From: an uncultured Lachnospiraceae bacterium
GTDB lineage: Bacteria > Bacillota > Clostridia > Lachnospirales > Lachnospiraceae
Direction: 5' to 3'
Assembly: GCA_905235415.1 (NCBI GenBank)
Contig: CAJOKX010000008.1
Span: 1-55,425, forward strand
Length of the DNA: 55,425 nt
The position numbers and the translations under genes are program-made. Below the pieces are notes generated by a model that had not been told where the DNA came from, searched no databases, and saw only the letters and a list, made by a program, of their open reading frames with translations. Below are positions 8,668-17,179 of this stretch, piece after piece; positions within the stretch are counted from its first letter, which is position 1, and each line of letters opens with the position of its first letter.

Positions 8668-10845
8668 ATGTCAACAAGCAAGTATTTTGACCGGATCTGC
8701 GCGGGAGTGATTGTGATCGCACTCGTGATCACGGTGCTGTTTATGAACGGGCAGGCGCTTGGGATCGGGCTGGTGACAGACGCCGACAGCGAAGCGCACT
8801 CCGACAGTGTTTATTTTACGGAAAATGACCAGGTGTCGGACTGGAGTACGGATGGGGCGACTGTCATCACGCTGGAGGGCAGCACCGCATCGGTCAAAGG
8901 GACCAATGCCTACGTGTACGATCAGGATGTGGTCATCACCAATTCCGGGAGATACGTGATCAGCGGAATGCTGGACGACGGGTCCGTCATCGTGGACGCC
9001 AATGATAATTCTAAAGTCTGGATCCTGTTTCAGGGCGTGGATATCAGCTGCAGCGACCACGCATGCCTGCGGGTGGAAGAGGCCGACAAGGTATTCCTGA
9101 CGCTGGCAGACGGGACGGAGAATACCCTGACTTCCGGAGAAGAGCTGTGTGAAGAGGCACTGGAAGACGGTGCGTACGGAACCATATTTACACATGACGA
9201 TCTGACGATCAATGGGAGCGGAAGTCTGAAGATCCATGCAGGGTATAAGCATGGCATCAAAGCCAACGATGACCTGGTGATCACCGGGGGGACCATCACA
9301 ATTGATGCACCGGCAGACGCGGTCCATGTCAATGACAGCTTCCGGCTGAAGGATGCAGACCTGAACCTTACTGCGGGCGATGACGGAATCCTGGTGGAGA
9401 ATGAGGACGGGTATTTCTACATGGAGAGCGGCTCGGCTGCTGTGGACGCACAGGGCGACGCGATCCACAGCAATGCGGATCTGATCTTCGCGGGCGGAAC
9501 CCTGCGGCTGGATGCAGGCGACGACGCGATCCACGCGGACGGGAGCATAGAGATCTCAGACGGAACCATTCAGATCAACAGCTGCTACGAAGGCATCGAG
9601 GCATTGACGATCGATGTATCGGGCGGCGACATCACAGTGTGCAGCACAGACGACGGATTCAACGCCAACGGAGGCAGCGACAGTTTTGCTGATGGCATGA
9701 TGCCCGGGGGATTCGGATCGGGACAGATGCCGCAGGACGCGGATCGTCCGGCGGAAGGGATGACAGAAGAATCTGTGCAGGAGGAGACGGACGAAGAAAC
9801 CTCTGAAGAGGAAACATGGATTCGAATCAGCGGCGGAACGATCACCATCCTCAATGAGAACGGCAATGATTCGGACGGACTGGATTCCAACGGGAGCATC
9901 TATATCACAGGAGGCACCATACGGATCAGCATGTCGGACAACGGCATGAACTGCGCGCTGGATGCCGGTACAGAGAGCGGAGGAATGATACAGATCAGCG
10001 GTGGAACACTCATCGCCTGCGGCAGCAGCTCCATGGCAGAAGGCTGCGATTCTTCCTCAGAACAGTGCTCCGTACTGTATACACTCGCTTCAGGAGCAGA
10101 AGACTCTACAGTGCTTTCCCTGGAAGATGAAGAAGGAACTTCCCTGATCAGCTGGGAAGTACCCTATGGTTTTTCCTCGGCCCTGATCAGCTGTCCGGAG
10201 ATGGAGACGGGCAAGACCTATACAATCGTATCGGGCGAAACAGAGGAGACGATTGAACTGACAGAGATCGCTGCCACGGCAGGCGCAGCATCTTCCCGGG
10301 GGATGATGCATGGCGGAGGAATGGCACAGGATGACATGCCTTCGGGCATGCAATGGAATGATACGCAAGGCGCCGTACTGGATGGCGCAAGTGTGCCGGA
10401 CATGGCGGACAGCACAGAAGCATCGGGTGATATGGCGCAGAAGGATATGCAGTATGGCATGCCGGATGGTGCGAGTGTGCCGGATGGTGCGGGTGTGCCG
10501 GATGTGACGGACAGCACGGAAGCATCGGGTGATACGATACAGGAAGGACTGCAGCCGGAGTTCGGGAATCGTCCGCAGATGCCGGAGGGCGGAACGGATC
10601 TGCCCGCAATGGGTCAGAACCACAGAATGGGTGGTGGTCAGCAGGCCTCATTTGCAGAAGGAGAGATGAATGCTCAGTCTGCAGCGGAAGGGCTGAGTGC
10701 TGCATCCGCAGAAGCGGTGCAGGATCAGGAGGACACAACAGACTCTACGTTTTTCTCTTATGACCGTTCGGTATACATCGAACTGGTGGTAAGCGTGGTT
10801 GTCCTGTTCCTGGGACTCATAATCGCGAAGCGGTACAGGAAATAA
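8668..10845 (+). CDS. Cthe_2159/DUF4353-like beta-helix carbohydrate-binding protein, membrane anchored
   Basis: N-terminal signal-anchor; repeating GDDAIHADG/GGTIxI beta-helix rungs with acidic putative Ca sites; low-complexity repeat DGASVPD..DSTEASGD; C-terminal TM VYIELVVSVVVLFLGLIIAKRYRK. Confidence 0.8.
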   Translation: MSTSKYFDRICAGVIVIALVITVLFMNGQALGIGLVTDADSEAHSDSVYFTENDQVSDWSTDGATVITLEGSTASVKGTNAYVYDQDVVITNSGRYVISGMLDDGSVIVDANDNSKVWILFQGVDISCSDHACLRVEEADKVFLTLADGTENTLTSGEELCEEALEDGAYGTIFTHDDLTINGSGSLKIHAGYKHGIKANDDLVITGGTITIDAPADAVHVNDSFRLKDADLNLTAGDDGILVENEDGYFYMESGSAAVDAQGDAIHSNADLIFAGGTLRLDAGDDAIHADGSIEISDGTIQINSCYEGIEALTIDVSGGDITVCSTDDGFNANGGSDSFADGMMPGGFGSGQMPQDADRPAEGMTEESVQEETDEETSEEETWIRISGGTITILNENGNDSDGLDSNGSIYITGGTIRISMSDNGMNCALDAGTESGGMIQISGGTLIACGSSSMAEGCDSSSEQCSVLYTLASGAEDSTVLSLEDEEGTSLISWEVPYGFSSALISCPEMETGKTYTIVSGETEETIELTEIAATAGAASSRGMMHGGGMAQDDMPSGMQWNDTQGAVLDGASVPDMADSTEASGDMAQKDMQYGMPDGASVPDGAGVPDVTDSTEASGDTIQEGLQPEFGNRPQMPEGGTDLPAMGQNHRMGGGQQASFAEGEMNAQSAAEGLSAASAEAVQDQEDTTDSTFFSYDRSVYIELVVSVVVLFLGLIIAKRYRK

Positions 10846-10878
10846 GAATACGATCGACAGGGGGGAAGACAATTGTTT

Positions 10879-11272
10879 GATTCCTATGCCTCGATGATCA
10901 GAGGAGAGGGCAAGCAGGGCATAGGAAACTGCAGAGTTGTTGATTCTTATGCCTCGATGGTAAGAGGAGAGGGGAAGCAGGGCATAGGAAACTGCAGAGT
11001 TGTTGATTCCTATGCCTCGATGGTAAGAGGAGAGGGGAAGCAGGGCATAGGAATCTGCAGAATTGTATGATTCCTATGCCTCGATGGTAAGAGGAGAGGG
11101 GAAGCAGGGCATAGGAATCTGCAGAATTGTTTGATCCCTATGCCCCGATGGTAAGAGGAGAGGGGAAGCAGGGCATAGGAATCTGTAGAATTGCTTGATC
11201 CCTATGCCCCGAGGATCAGAGGAGAGGGGGAGTGGGGCATAGGGATCTCTATGACTCTTTGATCCCTATGCC
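10879..11272. repeat. Tandem hairpin array, period 63-64 bp, about 6 units plus partial
   Basis: Unit starts (GATYCCTATGCC) at 10879, 10942, 11005, 11069, 11133, 11197, 11261; each unit carries an inverted arm GGCATAGGAAWC/GGGCATAGGGATC. Confidence 0.92.
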
Positions 11273-11358
11273 TCCATTCCCGGTGATCAGTCAATATATG
11301 GTGCATGGCATTTCTCCGGCGACATCTATGAGGTGGAAGTGAGAGAAAACAGGCAGAA

Positions 11359-11417
11359 CAGGCATACGGGCAGATCAGGCAATATAGGCAGATCAGGCAT
11401 ACAGGCAAAACAGGCTG
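11359..11417. repeat. 17-18 bp tandem repeat (caggcatacgggcagat-like)
   Basis: caggcatacgggcagat / caggcaatataggcagat / caggcatacaggcaaaa / caggctg. Confidence 0.65.
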
Positions 11418-11488
11418 CGGGTCTTTTCAGATTCTGATTCCGTGGAATGTGGATAGAGGTAGTTTTTGAGCATTATGCACAATAAATT

Positions 11489-11504
11489 ATGTAACCAGTT
11501 ACAT
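11489..11504. promoter_or_regulatory. Putative LacI-type operator, copy 1
   Basis: ATGTAACCAGTTACAT near-perfect palindrome, shared with 11672-11687. Confidence 0.5.
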
Positions 11505-11671
11505 GAAACGCAGAGGGATAGAACGCGGCTGAAAACCGCACAGCATAAGGCGCAGAGGCGATTCTGCGCCTGAAATGTGTTGACTCCACGATACTGTTGA
11601 AAGTTCACGAAATTGCCTCCTTGACGAAAAACCGTATTGCGCTCCTGGGTTCCGGGTGCTACTATGACAAT

Positions 11672-11687
11672 ATGAAACCGGTTACAT
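11672..11687. promoter_or_regulatory. Putative LacI-type operator, copy 2
   Basis: ATGAAACCGGTTACAT palindrome upstream of the sugar ABC substrate-binding gene. Confidence 0.5.
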
Positions 11688-11836
11688 TTTGTGGAATATA
11701 GGCAATATGCATAAAAGCAACCGGGGTTTCATGTTTCTCGCTCATGGCATCTTGCCTTTCTTTTCTCAAAGGCATCCTGCATTTGAGGTCAGACAGTGCC
11801 GGAAGGCGCACCACAATTTCTAAGGAGGGAAAACAC

Positions 11837-12869
11837 ATGAAGAAGTCACTGAAGAAAGTCCTTGCTCTGGGCGCAGCAGCGGTTATGGCAGTCAGCAGCT
11901 TCAGTTTCGCTGCCATGGCGGATGAGGCGGAAGCAAAAGATTACACCATCGCGGTTGTAGTTAAGGGCAACACCAATGGCTGGTTTGTCAGGATGGAAGA
12001 GGGAATCAAGCGCTATGCGGAGGAGACCGGAATCAACGCTTACATGACCGGCCCGTCCGATACAGACTCTGCACAGCAGATCCAGGTCCTTCAGGATGTT
12101 GTTTCTCAGAATCCGGATGCAATCTGCGTCGTTCCGATCGACCCGGCTGCGTGTGAGAACGTTCTTGCGGAAGCAAGGGAAAAAGGCATCAAGGTTATCT
12201 GCCACGAAGGTTCTTCCGTTGAGAACTGCGACTATGACGTAGAGGCATTCGACAATGCAGGCTATGGTGCATTCATCATGGATGAGCTTGCAAAGCTGAT
12301 GGGAGAAGAAGGCGAATACATCACGATGGTCGGCTATCTGACCTCTGCTTCCCACAATGAATGGGCAGACGGTGCGGTTGCCCGCCAGGAAGAAGCATAT
12401 CCGAACATGATATCCGAACATGACGCTGGCTGCTGAGAAGAGACTTGAGTCCGAGAACTCTGCAGAGACTGCGTACGAAGTTGCAAAGCAGTATCTGAAG
12501 ACCAACCCGAACATCAAGGGCTTCACCGGTTCTTCCTCCGATGACACTCCCGGCGTTGCACGTGCAATCAACGAGCTCGGCCTGAAGGGCAAGGTATTCG
12601 TAGTCGGTACCGGTATGCCGAATGAGTGCCGTGAGCTTCTGAAGTCCGGCGACCTTGACACCATCACACTGTGGGATCCGGCAGACGCAGGTTATGCAAT
12701 GTGCAACCTGGCAACGCAGGTTCTGGACGGAAATGAGATCGGTGAGGGCACAGACCTCGGCGTAGAGGGATATGACAACCTGAAGGTTTCCGAAGAGGAC
12801 GACAATCTTCTGATGGGCGATGCTTCCATCGCAATCACCGCTGAGAACGTTGACGATTACAACTTCTGA
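11837..12869 (+). pseudogene. Sugar ABC transporter substrate-binding protein (type I periplasmic-binding fold), frameshifted by 13-bp tandem duplication
   Basis: MKKSLKKVLALGAAAVMAVSSFSFAAMADE signal; KGNTNGWFVRMEEGIKRYAEETG; the frame breaks at ATATCCGAACATG x2 (12397-12409, 12410-12422). Removing one copy gives ...EEAYPNMTLAAEKRLESENSAETAYEVAKQYL... Confidence 0.9.
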
Positions 12870-12907
12870 TGATCCGGTCAAAGCGTAGGACTATTCGTTC
12901 ATGAATC

Positions 12908-12949
12908 AGGTTCCTGCTTCTGTTTCGCGCAGGGGCAGGGACCTTTTTT
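12908..12949 (+). terminator. Intra-operon hairpin/terminator between substrate-binding and ATPase genes
   Basis: AGGTTCCTGC...GCAGGGACCT followed by TTTTTT. Confidence 0.55.
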
Positions 12950-12976
12950 CAGATTTGCAAGCGGGAGGGTTTGAGC

Positions 12977-14467
12977 GTGTCTGAGAATATCATTAAAGTG
13001 ACCGGGGTTAAGAAATATTTCGGCGGCGTCAAGGCGCTCGACGGAGTCGACCTGGTTATCAAAAAAGGCGAGGTGCACTGCCTGGCAGGCGAGAACGGCT
13101 GCGGCAAGTCCACCATTATCAATGTCATTTCCGGATTCTATACACCGGATGCGGGAACGATCGAGATCGACGGCAAAGAATACACAAAACTGACGACCCA
13201 GCAGGCCATTGAAGCGGGCGTACAGGTTATCTATCAGGATCTTTCGGTTTTCCCGAACCTGACAGTCAGAGAGAACCTGGCAATCACAATGGAGAAGTCA
13301 AGCGGCAGGAAATTCGTCAGCAGGAAGAGATTCGACGAGATTGCCCATAAGGCGCTGTCCACGATTGATTTTAAAGTAGACCTTGACGAGTATGTGGAGA
13401 ACCTGACCGTTGCGGACAAGCAGCTGATCGCAATCTCCCGTGCTCTTTTATATGACGCGAAGCTGATTATCATGGATGAGCCGACCACGGCTATCACACA
13501 GAAGGAAGTTAAGAATCTGTTCGAAGTAATCAGAGGACTCCAGAAGCAGGGTATCTCGGTCCTGTTTGTATCCCACAAGCTGGATGAAGTCTTCGAGATC
13601 GCAGACCATTTCACAATCTTCCGCTCGGGACACAATGTATATTCCGGACCGACCAAAGAACTGAACCAGGCGCTGTTCACGCACTACATGACAGGGCGCG
13701 ACATCGAGGAAGAAGCATTTGTCTATGAAGAGAAGAGTACCGGCGGAAATATCCTGGAGGTGAAGAACCTGTCCCTGAAGGATGGATATAAGGACTGCAG
13801 CTTCTCGATCAGGGCAGGAGAGATCCTGGGGATCACGGGACTTCTCGGTTCCGGACGCACCGAACTTGCGGAGACGATCTTCGGCGTTCACCAGGCGGAT
13901 TCCGGACAGATCCTGCTTGACGGGAAGGAAGTTCATTTCAGGAATGTCCAGGACGCCATGGCGGCCGGAATCGGCTATGTGCCTCCTGAAAGAAACGTCA
14001 TGGGCCTGTTTATGGATCAGTCGATCTCGGACAACATCTCCGTCACCCGCTGGAAGGACTGCAAGAAGGGCTTCATGATGGACCAGGGCGCAATTGATTC
14101 CCTGGTAAACCGCTGGGTCGGCGAACTGTCGATCAAGATCGGGAATCCTTCCGATACGATGCGCACCTTATCCGGCGGAAATGCACAGAAGTGTGTTCTT
14201 GCGAAATGGCTCGCCCTTGACCTGAAGGTCCTGATTCTGAACGGACCGACAGTCGGCGTGGATATCGGAGCGAAATACGATATCTACAACCTGACCAAGC
14301 AGCTTGCGCAGAGCGGCCTTGCCGTGATCATCATCTCCGATGACATCCGCGAGGTACTCCTGAACTGCAACCGGGTGCTGGTCATGAGACGCGGACACCT
14401 TGTGGATGAGAGGCAGACAAAGGATCTGGATGAAGAGACCCTTTCGAAGCTTTCGGTCGAGTATTAA
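12977..14467 (+). CDS. Sugar ABC transporter ATP-binding protein (two ABC domains, RbsA-like)
   Basis: GTG start with gggaggg SD; Walker A GENGCGKST, LIIMDEPTTAIT, second half GLLGSGRTELAETIFG, LSGGNAQKCVLAKWL. Confidence 0.93.
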   Translation: MSENIIKVTGVKKYFGGVKALDGVDLVIKKGEVHCLAGENGCGKSTIINVISGFYTPDAGTIEIDGKEYTKLTTQQAIEAGVQVIYQDLSVFPNLTVRENLAITMEKSSGRKFVSRKRFDEIAHKALSTIDFKVDLDEYVENLTVADKQLIAISRALLYDAKLIIMDEPTTAITQKEVKNLFEVIRGLQKQGISVLFVSHKLDEVFEIADHFTIFRSGHNVYSGPTKELNQALFTHYMTGRDIEEEAFVYEEKSTGGNILEVKNLSLKDGYKDCSFSIRAGEILGITGLLGSGRTELAETIFGVHQADSGQILLDGKEVHFRNVQDAMAAGIGYVPPERNVMGLFMDQSISDNISVTRWKDCKKGFMMDQGAIDSLVNRWVGELSIKIGNPSDTMRTLSGGNAQKCVLAKWLALDLKVLILNGPTVGVDIGAKYDIYNLTKQLAQSGLAVIIISDDIREVLLNCNRVLVMRRGHLVDERQTKDLDEETLSKLSVEY

Positions 14468-14480
14468 GGAGGTGCCGGAT

Positions 14481-15485
14481 ATGAATTTAAAAAGAATGAC
14501 AAAGAAAACGGAATTCTATGTAGCACTGATCCTGATTGCATTCTGCCTGATCATCCAGATCAGAAGCGGACAGTTCTTCACTCCGAACAATATCGTGGAC
14601 CTGCTTCGCTCCCTGACGATTCCGATGATGTTTGCGGTGGGAGAGATGATGGTGCTGATCTCGGGAGGCGTTGACTGCTCGTTCCCGGCAATCGCATCCC
14701 TGTCCATGTATTTTGTCTGCACCAAGCTGGACGGCGTATTTTCCAATCCGATCCCGTACTTCCTGATCGCGATGGCGCTGGGTCTGTGCATGGGTGCGCT
14801 GAACGGCTTTATCGTAGCGAAATATCATTTCCCGGCCATGATCGTAACGCTCGGCGCTTCGTCTCTGTGGATCGGGGTCATGCAGGGTCTGCTGGGATCC
14901 TCGGAATATCCGCTGACGTCCGCGCTCTATCAGCTTGGACAGGCCAAGATCCTGACCGGAACGAACGCGGAGACGGGATTCAGTTCAAACCTGCCGGTAC
15001 ATTTCGCATTTGCCGTGATTCTGGTTGCGGTCGGATGGTTCATCCTGAACAAAACGATGCTCGGACGCGGAATCTACGCGATCGGCGGTGATGAAGTCGC
15101 TGCCGCAAGGGCCGGCTTCAATGTGTTCGGAATCCGCATGTTTATCTTCTGCTTCTCCGGAGCTCTGGCGGGTTTCATCGGCGTATGCCGCGCTTCCATG
15201 ATGATGACCGTCAATCCGAACAACATGATCGGTATGGAGATGGATGTCATCGCAGCCTGCGTCCTGGGCGGCGTCTCCCTGGTAGGAGGTAAGGGCTCCG
15301 TGCTCGGCGCCGTGCTTGGTACGGCTCTTATGACCCTGGTCGCGAACAGCCTGATCCTTCTGGGAATCCCGACCGTCTGGTCGCGTGTGTTCACCGGCCT
15401 GATCATTATCGTCGGTACCGGCGTATCCGCGGTGCAGGAGAAGACTCGCAAGAACACACTGCATGTCGCAGTGTCGGATCAGTAA
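14481..15485 (+). CDS. Sugar ABC transporter permease (RbsC-like)
   Basis: Hydrophobic multi-TM, VGEMMVLISGGVDCSFPAI, AIGGDEVAAARAGFNV, AACVLGGVSLVGGKGSV. Confidence 0.92.
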   Translation: MNLKRMTKKTEFYVALILIAFCLIIQIRSGQFFTPNNIVDLLRSLTIPMMFAVGEMMVLISGGVDCSFPAIASLSMYFVCTKLDGVFSNPIPYFLIAMALGLCMGALNGFIVAKYHFPAMIVTLGASSLWIGVMQGLLGSSEYPLTSALYQLGQAKILTGTNAETGFSSNLPVHFAFAVILVAVGWFILNKTMLGRGIYAIGGDEVAAARAGFNVFGIRMFIFCFSGALAGFIGVCRASMMMTVNPNNMIGMEMDVIAACVLGGVSLVGGKGSVLGAVLGTALMTLVANSLILLGIPTVWSRVFTGLIIIVGTGVSAVQEKTRKNTLHVAVSDQ

Positions 15486-15498
15486 GGGAGGTGCTGTG

Positions 15499-16506
15499 AT
15501 GAATAACGAAACAACAGCTAAGAAACCATTCGCAGCGATTCTGGATAACAGCTCTGCCCGCATGGCCGCACTCTTTGTGGTGGTTTTTGCCGCATGTTCA
15601 CTGCTGCAGGGGAAGAACTTCCTGAGCGCAGACAATTTCCTGGCGATGTTCAGGCAGTTCCCCGAATACGGACTTCTTGCGATCGGGATCGGCATGGCGC
15701 TGATCATAGGCGGCATTGACCTGAGCGCAGTCTATCTCGCGAACCTCTCATCAATCGTCGCCGGCCTTTTCGTCCTGCATTTCTATACAGGAGACGGTGA
15801 GGGAGGAACCGACCTGGTTCTTGCGAGCTTTGTGATTGCACTGATTGTCGGCGCAATCGGCGGTATTCTCAACGGAATCCTGATCTCCGGACTCGGAATC
15901 CCCGCTATGCTGGCAACGCTCGGCACACAGTCCCTGTTCTGGGGCCTGGGCGTGGTGCTTACCGGCGGCTCCACTCTGAGCGGATTCCCGAAAGTACTCG
16001 GCAACATGATCAACCTCAAGTTCGGGCTGTTCCCGGTTACGATCTTCATCTTCGCCGCCGCGGCGTTTCTTGCCGGTATTGTGGTTCAGAAGACGAAGCT
16101 CGGACGTGAGATGAAGATGTACGGAACCAATAACCGCGCGACGGTCTATTCGGGAATGAATAATTTCAAGATCGTCGTCCTTACCCATATGACCAGCGGC
16201 ATGCTCGCCGCGCTGTCCGGAATCATCATGTGGGGACGCTACAGCTCCGCGAAGGCGGATACAGGTTCCACCTATACGATGCAGGCGATCCTGATCGCGG
16301 TGCTGGGCGGCGTAAGCCCGCTGGGCGGCAGCGGATCGGTGACGGGAATTGTTCTTGCAGTCCTGATCATCCAGATGCTCTCATCGCTCCTGAATATGTA
16401 TACATTCATTCCGAATGCGTGCAGACAGATCGTATGGGGCGGACTGCTGCTGGTCGTCATGATTGTCAACTATTATCTGGACCAGAAGAAGAAGAACAGA
16501 CACTGA
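15499..16506 (+). CDS. Sugar ABC transporter permease (RbsC-like)
   Basis: GMALIIGGIDLSAVYLANLSSI, MYGTNNRATVYSGMNN, AVLGGVSPLGGSGSV. Confidence 0.92.
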   Translation: MNNETTAKKPFAAILDNSSARMAALFVVVFAACSLLQGKNFLSADNFLAMFRQFPEYGLLAIGIGMALIIGGIDLSAVYLANLSSIVAGLFVLHFYTGDGEGGTDLVLASFVIALIVGAIGGILNGILISGLGIPAMLATLGTQSLFWGLGVVLTGGSTLSGFPKVLGNMINLKFGLFPVTIFIFAAAAFLAGIVVQKTKLGREMKMYGTNNRATVYSGMNNFKIVVLTHMTSGMLAALSGIIMWGRYSSAKADTGSTYTMQAILIAVLGGVSPLGGSGSVTGIVLAVLIIQMLSSLLNMYTFIPNACRQIVWGGLLLVVMIVNYYLDQKKKNRH

Positions 16507-16521
16507 TCGGGGAGAGCCGTT

Positions 16522-17157
16522 ATGAAATTATACGACGTCAGAGACGACAGGTTCTCTGTATACGGCAGGATCGTGGAGGGCTATGACTTCTCCGGAGTGA
16601 TCGGACTGGTCGCGAAGATGCCCGTTCCGGAAGAGGTGGTGTATGTCGCGAGCGATCCGCAGCTCGAAGCGCTTCCCGTATTCGGGGAGTTTGAGAGCCG
16701 GTTTTACGGACAGATGCCGGCGCAGCTCGGGTACTGCATGGGACATAACGACAGGCTGAACGGACTGGAGTACCACAGAGGATCGGAAGTCAACATTGCT
16801 GTCACCGACTATGTCGTCATCGTCGGAAGGCAGCAGGACATCGAGCCGGATATGCGGTTTGATACCAATAAAGCGGAAGCGTTCTATGTAACCGCGGGAA
16901 TGGCGGTTGAATTCTACGCGACAACGCTTCATTACTGTGCCTGCCATGTCAGTGAGGGAGGATACGCGCATGCAACGTTCCTCCCGCGAGGCACCAACAC
17001 GGATCCGGATCCGGCATTCAGGGCGGTAACGGAAGAGGACCGGCTTATTCAGGCCAGGAACAAATGGCTGATTGCGCATCCTGAGGGCGGCCTGGGGCCG
17101 GAGGTCCCGGCGCTCCTGTACGGCCCGAACTGGACGCTGGCGGATCTGGAGAAATAA
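16522..17157 (+). CDS. DUF4867 family protein
   Basis: GYCMGHNDRLNGLEYHRGSEVNIAVTDYVVIVGRQQDIE...HYCACHVSEGGYAHATFLPRGTN, recognised as DUF4867-type. Confidence 0.65.
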   Translation: MKLYDVRDDRFSVYGRIVEGYDFSGVIGLVAKMPVPEEVVYVASDPQLEALPVFGEFESRFYGQMPAQLGYCMGHNDRLNGLEYHRGSEVNIAVTDYVVIVGRQQDIEPDMRFDTNKAEAFYVTAGMAVEFYATTLHYCACHVSEGGYAHATFLPRGTNTDPDPAFRAVTEEDRLIQARNKWLIAHPEGGLGPEVPALLYGPNWTLADLEK

Positions 17158-17179
17158 CCTGAAAGCCGGGAGGAAAAGT

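Noticed and set aside
8671-9534. 287-aa minus-strand ORF opposite the beta-helix protein
   Set aside because: Antisense shadow caused by biased codons in the repetitive beta-helix.
10879-11272. CRISPR array
   Set aside because: The whole 63/64-bp unit is repeated with no unique spacers; no cas genes nearby.
12397-12422. Programmed ribosomal frameshifting in the substrate-binding gene
   Set aside because: No slippery heptamer or SD-like stimulator; a 13-bp exact duplication explains the break completely.
12420-12869. Independent small protein starting at ATG 12420
   Set aside because: It is the C-terminal half of the substrate-binding protein; the ATG lies inside the duplicated 13-mer and has no SD.
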